Source: Dyella sp. GSA-30
Lineage (GTDB): Bacteria; Pseudomonadota; Gammaproteobacteria; Xanthomonadales; Rhodanobacteraceae
Assembly (NCBI RefSeq): GCF_027924605.1
Contig: NZ_AP027042.1
Span: forward strand, 1,527,524 to 1,591,523
Length of the DNA stretch: 64,000 nucleotides
Direction of reading: 5' to 3'
Part shown: one piece after another, positions 58,330-64,000 of the stretch
Layout of the letters: each line of letters begins with the position of its first letter
Position numbering within the stretch: position 1 is the stretch's first letter
Notes under the pieces: generated by a model
The model's input: the letters and a program-made list of their open reading frames with translations, nothing else
Database searches by the model: none
What the model was told of the DNA's origin: nothing
Position numbers and translations under genes: made by a program

Positions 58330-58758
58330 CTAGCGTATAGCCATGTCGAGAATGACGCCCGTGGCTACGGCAACGAGAAGAAAATCGCTGTCGGAGCGCA
58401 CCCAGCGATAGCCATAGGGCGGGCGGCGCAGATGGTAGTAGTCCCAATTGTCTACGTAGTAGCGCGGGCCGCCATAATAATGGCCGCGTGCCCAACGACC
58501 GTGGCCGTAGTACGGGCCGGGGCGACCGTAGTAGCGCGGTGCCGGGCGGTAATAGCCGTGATCGCGATAGCCGTAGCCGTGGTCGTAACCGCGGCGGTCG
58601 CCACGGTCATAGCCGCGATGGTCGCCGCGATAGCCATCATGGCGATCGTAGCCATGCCGGCCCCGGTCATGATCGTGATGATCGTCAGGTCCCGCCACGG
58701 CGGCACCTGCGGCAAACAGCATGGCAACAGCAAGAAGCAGGCGCTGGACGGTCTTCAT
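58330..58758 (-). CDS. RcnB-like periplasmic protein, His/Tyr/Gly-rich
   Basis: 142 aa. Signal peptide MKTVQRLLLAVAMLFAAGAAVA, then a long low-complexity stretch of His, Arg, Asp, Gly and Tyr repeats (DDHHDHDRGRHGYDRHDGY type), then the RcnB-like WDYYHLRRPPYGYRWVRSDSD and a short hydrophobic end. RcnB binds nickel/cobalt in E. coli; the His-rich part suggests metal binding here. The C-terminal motif is intact. Confidence 0.85.
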   Translation of the reverse strand: MKTVQRLLLAVAMLFAAGAAVAGPDDHHDHDRGRHGYDRHDGYRGDHRGYDRGDRRGYDHGYGYRDHGYYRPAPRYYGRPGPYYGHGRWARGHYYGGPRYYVDNWDYYHLRRPPYGYRWVRSDSDFLLVAVATGVILDMAIR

Positions 58759-58944
58759 GGGTGTCTCCTGAACGTCGCCGCGAAAGGTTGGCGACAGGCA
58801 GGGTCATCGTAGAAACGTGCGCCTGAACGCAGCGCGCAATGATTCGGGGGCCCGCCTTGGCGGTTTGGCTTTCGGTCATGTAATCGTTTCAGGGGACCTC
58901 GCTCCTGGCGGAGCGAGGTCATGCATGCGCCAACCTCAATAACC

Positions 58945-60216
58945 TCAGATAGCAAACGCAGGCAGTTTCTTCTCGATCAATTGGTTGCGCAGCGTCGCAT
59001 AGCGCGGCAAGCCGTCCTTGCCGTATGGCGGTGGCATTTCGCCCTGAATGAGCGGCGAGAGGTAACGCCGCGCGGCCGCGGTAATGCCGAAACCGTCGCG
59101 CGTGATAAAGCCTTTGGGCATCTTCTTTTCGTGATTGGCCACCTTGCTCAGCGGCGCCGGCTCGATCTTCCAACGGTAGGGCGCGTCACTGGTGCGCACG
59201 ATCACCGGCATCACCGCGTTCTGGCCGGCCAACGCGTATTCCACGGCAGCCTTGCCCACCGCATAGGCCTGTTCGGCATCCGTCTTCGACGCGAGATGAC
59301 GCGCCGAGCGCTGCAGGTAATCGGGCAGCGCCCAGTGGTATTTGTAGCCGAGCTTTTCTTTCACCAGGCTGGCGAGTACCGGTGCGACACCACCGAGTTG
59401 AGCATGCCCGAAGGCATCGCGCGTGCCGGCTTCGGCCAGGAACTGGCCTGCCGCATTGCGGATCCCTTCGGACGCAACCACGGTGCACCAGCCGACCCGT
59501 TCCACCGTCGCCTTTACCTTGGCAAGGAAGGCGGTTTCGTCGAACACGTTTTCCGGAAACAGGATGACATGGGGCGGCGCATCGGCGCCCTCGCCGGCCA
59601 AGCCCGCGGCGGCGGCGATCCAGCCGGCGTGGCGGCCCATCACCTCCAGAATGAACACCTTGGTCGAGGTGTCGGCCATGGAGGCGACGTCCAGGCTGGC
59701 TTCCAGCGTCGAGACGGCGGTGTACTTGGCCACCGAGCCGAAACCCGGGCAGCAATCGGTCACGGCCAGGTCGTTGTCCACCGTCTTGGGCACGCCGATA
59801 CAGCGGATGTCGTAGCCCATCGCCTTGCCGAGCTGGGAAATTTTCAGTGCGGTATCGGCCGAATCGTTGCCGCCGTTATAGAGGAACCAGCGGATGTCAT
59901 GGGCGCGCAGTACGTCGATCAGGCGCTCGTACTCGGCCCGGTGGGTTTCCAGCGATTTCAGCTTGTAGCGGCAGGAGCCGAACGCCCCGCCCGGGGTGTG
60001 GCGCAGCGCGGTGATGCTCGCCTTGGACTCCTTGGACGTGTCGATCAGCTCTTCGCGCAAGGCACCCAGGATGCCGTTATGTGCTGCGAAAACCTTTACG
60101 CCATGCGCACGGGCCGTTTCGATCACGCCGGCCGCGCTGGCATTGATCACCGAGGTGACCCCGCCCGACTGGGCGTAGAGAAGGCGGCCGGTGGGGGATC
60201 GGGGGGATGACTTCAT
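58945..60216 (-). CDS. pfp: Pyrophosphate-dependent 6-phosphofructokinase
   Basis: Phosphorylates fructose 6-phosphate with PPi, reversibly. 423 aa. WFLYNGGNDSADTALKI has Asp where ATP enzymes have Gly (GGDGS), and GVPKTVDNDLA has Lys where ATP enzymes have Gly (PGTIDND), the two residues that set PPi specificity. EVMGRHAGWIAAAAG and GGVAPVLASL complete the core. Divergent from adk by 184 bp. With hppA and ppa it links glycolysis to the PPi pool. Confidence 0.95.
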   Translation of the reverse strand: MKSSPRSPTGRLLYAQSGGVTSVINASAAGVIETARAHGVKVFAAHNGILGALREELIDTSKESKASITALRHTPGGAFGSCRYKLKSLETHRAEYERLIDVLRAHDIRWFLYNGGNDSADTALKISQLGKAMGYDIRCIGVPKTVDNDLAVTDCCPGFGSVAKYTAVSTLEASLDVASMADTSTKVFILEVMGRHAGWIAAAAGLAGEGADAPPHVILFPENVFDETAFLAKVKATVERVGWCTVVASEGIRNAAGQFLAEAGTRDAFGHAQLGGVAPVLASLVKEKLGYKYHWALPDYLQRSARHLASKTDAEQAYAVGKAAVEYALAGQNAVMPVIVRTSDAPYRWKIEPAPLSKVANHEKKMPKGFITRDGFGITAAARRYLSPLIQGEMPPPYGKDGLPRYATLRNQLIEKKLPAFAI

Positions 60217-60303
60217 GGGGCTGGGCTCCTGCTTGGCGAATGGGGTCGGGCTAGCTAAGTCTTTTACAACAACTAGTTGGCAAAAAACGCGGCCACTATC
60301 CGT

Positions 60304-60332
60304 TTGACGTTACCGGTTGCAGAAGTTAACGT
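60304..60332 (+). promoter_or_regulatory. Possible sigma-70 promoter of adk
   Basis: TTGACG (60304-60309), 17-base spacer, TAACGT (60327-60332), 69 bp before the adk ATG. The -10 box is weak. Confidence 0.35.
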
Positions 60333-60400
60333 GACCGCTGGTTTTCTTTCTATTCCACCCGCGTGCGCGATGCGCGCGTCTATGGATCTCGTGGAGCACT

Positions 60401-60985
60401 ATGCGACTCGTCCTACTCGGCCCGCCCGGCTCGGGCAAAGGTACCCAGGCCGCCCGGCTGAAGGTTGAACTCGGCGTACCGCACATTTCGACCGGCGACA
60501 TGTTGCGCGCGGCGGTAGCGGCCGGCACGCCGACAGGCCTCAAGGCCAAGGCGGTGATGGACGCCGGCAAACTCGTTTCCGACGACATCCTGCTGGCCAT
60601 GCTCGAAGAGCGTCTGTCGCAGGACGACGTCAAGAATGGCTTTATCCTCGATGGCTATCCGCGCAACCTCGCGCAGGCCGATGCGCTGGATCATCTGCTG
60701 GCCAAGATCGGCCAGCCGCTGGACGCCGTCGTCAAGCTCGATGTGCCGAGCGAGGCGATCATCGATCGCGTCAAGATTCGTTTCGAAGCCGAGCACCGCA
60801 AGGACGACAACCCGGAGGTGGTGCGTGACCGTCTCCAGGTCTACGCGAAGGAAACCGCCCCAGTGGCCGATTTCTTCGATCGTCGCGGCAAGCTGCAGGT
60901 GATCAACGGTGTTGGCCATCTGGACGAGGTGACTGCGCGCGTCAGGAGCGCGCTTTCGAACGACTCGGTCGCAGCCAACGGTTGA
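60401..60985 (+). CDS. adk: Adenylate kinase, short type without LID domain
   Basis: Interconverts AMP, ADP and ATP. 194 aa. MRLVLLGPPGSGKGTQAARL (P-loop), STGDMLRAAV, FILDGYPRNLAQADAL (AMP-site Arg) and DRLQVYAKETAPVADFF. The segment DRVKIRFEAEHRKDDNPE replaces the usual 38-residue LID, as in Xanthomonas. Followed by mpl after 83 bp. Confidence 0.97.
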   Translation: MRLVLLGPPGSGKGTQAARLKVELGVPHISTGDMLRAAVAAGTPTGLKAKAVMDAGKLVSDDILLAMLEERLSQDDVKNGFILDGYPRNLAQADALDHLLAKIGQPLDAVVKLDVPSEAIIDRVKIRFEAEHRKDDNPEVVRDRLQVYAKETAPVADFFDRRGKLQVINGVGHLDEVTARVRSALSNDSVAANG

Positions 60986-61068
60986 GCGTTGCACGGGCCG
61001 CCGCAAGGCGGCCCGATCGTTTTGGACGTCCAGACGTCCTCCCTCTTTGAAGTTGATACGAGTCGAGC

Positions 61069-62424
61069 ATGCGTCTGCACATCCTGGGCATCTGCGGCAC
61101 CTTCATGGGCGGCGTCGCCGCGCTGGCACGCGAGCTGGGCGAGCAGGTCGAAGGCTCCGATGCCAACGTCTACCCGCCAATGAGCACGCAGCTCGAATCG
61201 CTGGGTATCGAGCTGATGCAGGGCTACAGCGCGGCGCATCTGCAACCGACGCCTGACCTGGTTGTCGTCGGCAATGCGATGACCCGCGGCAATCCCGCTA
61301 TCGAATACATGCTCGACGAGCAGTTGCGCTACGTCTCGGGCCCGCAGTGGCTGGGCGAAACCGTACTGACCGGTCGCGAAGTGCTGGCGGTGGCCGGCAC
61401 GCATGGCAAGACCACCACCACCAGCCTGCTGGCGCATTTGCTCGAAAGCGCCGGACTGGCGCCGGGTTTCCTGATTGGCGGTGTGCCCGGCAATTTCGAC
61501 GTGTCGGCGCGGCTGGGGCAGGGCAAGCCGTTCGTGATCGAGGCGGACGAGTACGACTCGGCCTTTTTCGACAAGCGCTCTAAGTTCGTGCACTACCGCC
61601 CGCGCATCGCCATTCTCAACAATCTCGAATACGACCACGCCGACATCTTCCCCGACGTGGCGGCGATCCAGCGCCAGTTCCACCATCTGGTGCGCACGGT
61701 GCCCGGCAACGGCCGCCTGATCGTCAACGCGCATGACCATTACCTTGCCGAAGTCCTGACGATGGGCTGCTGGACGCCCGTGGAAACCTTCGGCATCGGT
61801 GCCGGCGACTGGCGCGCCGAGCTGATCGAAGCGGATGGTTCCGCGTTTCGCGTGCATCGCGGCGACGCATTGATTGGCGAGGTGCATTGGTCTTTGCTGG
61901 GCCAGCACAGCGTGATGAACGCGCTGGCTGCCCTGGCGGCAGCCAACGCGGCAGGCGCCGACCCACGGGCATTGCTGCCGTTCTTCGCGACGTTCCAAAG
62001 CGCGAAGCGCCGGATGGAGCTGGTGGGCGACGTCAACGGCGTGCGTGTGTACGACGACTTTGCGCATCACCCCACCGCGATCGCCACCACGTTGGCCGGC
62101 CTGCGCGCGAATGTCGGCAAGGCGCGGATTCTGGTAGCGCTGGAGCCGCGTTCGAACTCCATGCGCCTGGGCGCGCATGCCGATGGGCTCGCGCCGTCGC
62201 TGGCCGACGCGGATGCCGTGGTCTTTCTGCAGCGCCCCGAACTTCCCTGGGACGCACAACGTGTCACCGACGCCTTGCATGGCCGCGGCGCCACCGCGCC
62301 GACGGTCGATGCACTGATCGCCGCGCTGCGGGCACAGGCCCGTCCGGGCGACCACGTGGTGTTCATGTCCAACGGCGGTTTCGAGGCGGCGCCGCGGCGT
62401 TTCGTGCAGGCATTGTCGGGCTGA
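61069..62424 (+). CDS. mpl: UDP-N-acetylmuramate:L-alanyl-gamma-D-glutamyl-meso-diaminopimelate ligase
   Basis: Recycles murein tripeptide onto UDP-MurNAc. 451 aa, Mur-ligase fold: MRLHILGICGTFMGGVAALA, VVGNAMTRGNP, VAGTHGKTTTTSLLAHLLE (P-loop), EADEYDSAFFDKRSKF, LNNLEYDHADIFP, YDDFAHHPTAI, EPRSNSMRLG. The GTFMGG start and FDKRSKF segment distinguish Mpl from MurC. Cytoplasmic. Second gene of an apparent adk-mpl-LonSB-SDR run. Confidence 0.96.
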   Translation: MRLHILGICGTFMGGVAALARELGEQVEGSDANVYPPMSTQLESLGIELMQGYSAAHLQPTPDLVVVGNAMTRGNPAIEYMLDEQLRYVSGPQWLGETVLTGREVLAVAGTHGKTTTTSLLAHLLESAGLAPGFLIGGVPGNFDVSARLGQGKPFVIEADEYDSAFFDKRSKFVHYRPRIAILNNLEYDHADIFPDVAAIQRQFHHLVRTVPGNGRLIVNAHDHYLAEVLTMGCWTPVETFGIGAGDWRAELIEADGSAFRVHRGDALIGEVHWSLLGQHSVMNALAALAAANAAGADPRALLPFFATFQSAKRRMELVGDVNGVRVYDDFAHHPTAIATTLAGLRANVGKARILVALEPRSNSMRLGAHADGLAPSLADADAVVFLQRPELPWDAQRVTDALHGRGATAPTVDALIAALRAQARPGDHVVFMSNGGFEAAPRRFVQALSG

Positions 62425-62441
62425 TTCCGTACACTGCGCCC

Positions 62442-63044
62442 ATGGCCGCTTCCATGCCCACCTTGGACTTGCCGCTGTTCCCGCTGGGTACCGTGCTGTA
62501 CCCGGGCGGACAGTTGCAGCTGCGCATTTTCGAGCGGCGTTATCTGGACATGGTGCGCGAGTGCGCCCGCACCGGCAGCCCGTTCGGTGTCTGCATGATT
62601 CTCGAGGGCCAGGAGGCGGGCTTGCCGGCGATCCCGGCGGCCGTGGGCACCCTGGCGCGCATCGCCGATTTTCATAATCGCGAAGACGGTCTGCTCGGTA
62701 TCGTCACCGAGGGTGGCGAGCGCTTTCGCGCGCGCCGTACGCGCATCCGCGACGATGGACTGGTGCGTGGCGAAGTCGAGCTGTGGCCGGAGGAGCCCAA
62801 GGTATCGGTGCCGGTCGAGTTCGCGCTGCTGGCGACTATCCTCGAACGCCTGATCGACAACATGGCACCGCAGTGGCGGCACGCGCCCCGTAGCGCCTAT
62901 GACGATGCGGGCTGGGTGGGTTTTCGCCTGGCCGAGTTGCTGCCGTTGCATGCGGACGAACAGCAGCACATGCTCGAGCTCAACGATCCGGTACGCCGCC
63001 TGGCCGAACTGCGTGACATCCTGCCGAGATTCCAGAAGGACTAA
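62442..63044 (+). CDS. Lon substrate-binding-domain protein
   Basis: 200 aa consisting of the LON N-terminal domain alone: LPLFPLGTVLYPGGQLQLRIF, RYLDMVRECARTGSPFGVCMI, GTLARIADFHNREDGLLGIVT. No ATPase or protease domain. Such free-standing copies are widespread but uncharacterised. ATG at 62442 (or 62454) fits; the frame open from 61887 is antiphase mpl sequence. Starts 17 bases after mpl. Confidence 0.88.
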   Translation: MAASMPTLDLPLFPLGTVLYPGGQLQLRIFERRYLDMVRECARTGSPFGVCMILEGQEAGLPAIPAAVGTLARIADFHNREDGLLGIVTEGGERFRARRTRIRDDGLVRGEVELWPEEPKVSVPVEFALLATILERLIDNMAPQWRHAPRSAYDDAGWVGFRLAELLPLHADEQQHMLELNDPVRRLAELRDILPRFQKD

Positions 63045-63076
63045 ACTGCATGCCTTCTCTTTATGGCGAGGCGCGC

Positions 63077-63898
63077 ATGAGTTCATTGGCCGGCAAGACC
63101 CTGTTCATCACTGGCGCATCACGTGGCATCGGGCTGGCGATAGCGCTACGTGCCGCGCGCGACGGTGCCAATATCGCCATTGCCGCCAAGAGCAGCGTGG
63201 CGAACCCGAAGCTGCCTGGTACCATCTACAGCGCCGCTGAGCAGATCGTCGCGGCGGGCGGCAAGGCCTTGCCGATCAAATGCGATATCCGCGAAGAAGC
63301 CGAAGTACAGGCCGCGGTCGCGGCGACGGTGGAAGCGTTCGGTGGCATCGACATCCTGGTCAACAACGCCAGTGCGATCTGGCTGGCCGGTGCGCTGGAT
63401 ACGCCGATGAAACGCTTCGACCTCATGCAGCAGGTGAACGCACGCGGCAGTTTCCTTTGCGCGCAGGCCTGCCTGCCGCATCTGCTCCGCTCGGACAATC
63501 CGCACATCCTCACGCTCGCGCCGCCGCCTTCGCTCGATCCGAAATGGTGGGCGCCGCATACCGGTTACACCCTGGCAAAGATGGGCATGAGTTTCGTCAC
63601 GCTGGGTCTGGCTGGCGAGTTCGGTCCGCAGGGTGTCGCCGTCAACGCTTTGTGGCCGCGTACGATCGTCGCCACCGATGCGTTGAACATGATTGCGGGT
63701 GTCGCCATCGACCGCTGCCGCAAGCCCGAGATCGTTGCCGATGCGGCACATGCGGTGCTGAGCCGAAGCGCGAAGGGTTTCGCCGGCAACTTCCTTATCG
63801 ACGAAGAGGTATTGCGCGAAGACGGCGTTCATGACTTCTCGGCCTACGCCGTCGATGCCACGCAGCCTCTTTTGCCCGACCTATTCCTGGAAGCCTAG
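63077..63898 (+). CDS. Short-chain dehydrogenase/reductase, HSDL2-like
   Basis: 273 aa. FITGASRGIGLAIALRAARD (NAD(P) loop TGxxxGIG), LVNNASAIWLAG (NNAS), and Tyr/Lys of the active site in HTGYTLAKMGMSF. The long insertion AAKSSVANPKLPGTIYSAAE after the cofactor loop is typical of the HSDL2/C-terminal SDR branch. GAGG five bases before 63077 decides the start over 63050. Substrate unknown. The following gene starts 10 bases later. Confidence 0.9.
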   Translation: MSSLAGKTLFITGASRGIGLAIALRAARDGANIAIAAKSSVANPKLPGTIYSAAEQIVAAGGKALPIKCDIREEAEVQAAVAATVEAFGGIDILVNNASAIWLAGALDTPMKRFDLMQQVNARGSFLCAQACLPHLLRSDNPHILTLAPPPSLDPKWWAPHTGYTLAKMGMSFVTLGLAGEFGPQGVAVNALWPRTIVATDALNMIAGVAIDRCRKPEIVADAAHAVLSRSAKGFAGNFLIDEEVLREDGVHDFSAYAVDATQPLLPDLFLEA

Positions 63899-63908
63899 AA
63901 GACCTCTT

Positions 63909-64000
63909 ATGAAGTACCTGCACACCATGATCCGCGTCCGCGACGTCGATGCCAGCTTGCGCTTTTTCTGTGAAGGCCTCGGTTTGAAGGAAAACCGTCG
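63909..64000 (+). CDS. VOC-family protein, lactoylglutathione lyase-like (partial, 3' end outside)
   Basis: Only 30 codons are in the window: MKYLHTMIRVRDVDASLRFF then CEGLGLKENR, the start of a glyoxalase I/VOC fold (metal-binding His in LHTMIRV, FFCEGLGL strand). Directly after the SDR gene and probably co-transcribed. Completeness cannot be judged. Confidence 0.85.
   Translation, partial: MKYLHTMIRVRDVDASLRFFCEGLGLKENR

Noticed and set aside
61887..62441. First 185 codons of the long frame that ends with the Lon-domain protein
   Set aside because: Out-of-phase mpl sequence; the Lon domain begins at the ATG at 62442.

Overview
The window is about 64 kb of GC-rich chromosome from a gammaproteobacterium of the order Xanthomonadales, most likely the family Rhodanobacteraceae (Dyella, Rhodanobacter, Frateuria or Luteibacter type). 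The reasons are the gene order dsbD-tlpA-aroQ-accB-accC-prmA, the order TetR/pcm/tolC/waaA, a short LID-less adenylate kinase, a PPi-dependent phosphofructokinase with a membrane pyrophosphatase, and many dispersed REP-like CGTCATTCCGGC palindromes. Genus cannot be fixed from the sequence alone. I saw no tRNA, rRNA, CRISPR array, prophage, transposase or plasmid gene.

Layout. 1-7.7 kb (minus strand): prmA (cut by the window edge), a hypothetical gene, accC, accB, aroQ, a TlpA thioredoxin, dsbD and an EamA permease. 8-11.8 kb: a GST divergent from a MocR regulator, a double-thioredoxin protein, cutA. 11.8-14.1 kb: groES-groEL with a sigma-32 promoter and a CIRCE operator. 14.1-17.5 kb: a large repeat, an aldehyde dehydrogenase divergent from its LysR regulator, a small secreted Ala/Lys-rich protein. 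17.6-19.9 kb: a compositionally odd pair, an ornithine-cyclodeaminase-family enzyme coupled to an MFS exporter. 20-28.5 kb: an LTA-synthase-type phosphoglycerol transferase, glnE, an ELM1-like protein, a nitroreductase, YceI, Yip1 and a zinc-finger protein. 28.6-39.3 kb: envelope genes (glycosyltransferases, O-antigen ligase, VirK/YbjX, LpxL acyltransferase, a large autotransporter, Kdo transferase WaaA). 39.4-42.7 kb: tolC, pcm, a small unknown gene, TetR. 43.4-45.5 kb: thiC behind a TPP riboswitch. 45.6-64 kb: ferritin-like protein, ppa, a prolyl-4-hydroxylase-like oxygenase, prolyl oligopeptidase, a CPA2 antiporter, a DUF389-OmpA fusion, hppA, a glycosidase-like protein, an RcnB-like protein, PPi-phosphofructokinase, adk, mpl, a Lon-substrate-binding-domain protein, an SDR and the start of a VOC protein.

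How parts fit: fatty acid and aromatic precursor supply sits beside periplasmic thiol-redox genes; 28.6-39.3 kb is largely LPS core/lipid A assembly; 46.6-60.2 kb holds three PPi-handling enzymes (soluble PPase, proton-pumping PPase, PPi-PFK).

The most unusual signal lies between genes: a modular family of REP-bounded repeats (module A at 29740 and 42755; module B at 14174, 30252 and 43190) whose cores share a hairpin architecture while the stem sequences change; a defined ~107-bp REPIN in two copies; and purine-rich AGTGAG inverted repeats set tightly against gene ends. The long reading frames these create are judged not to be genes.
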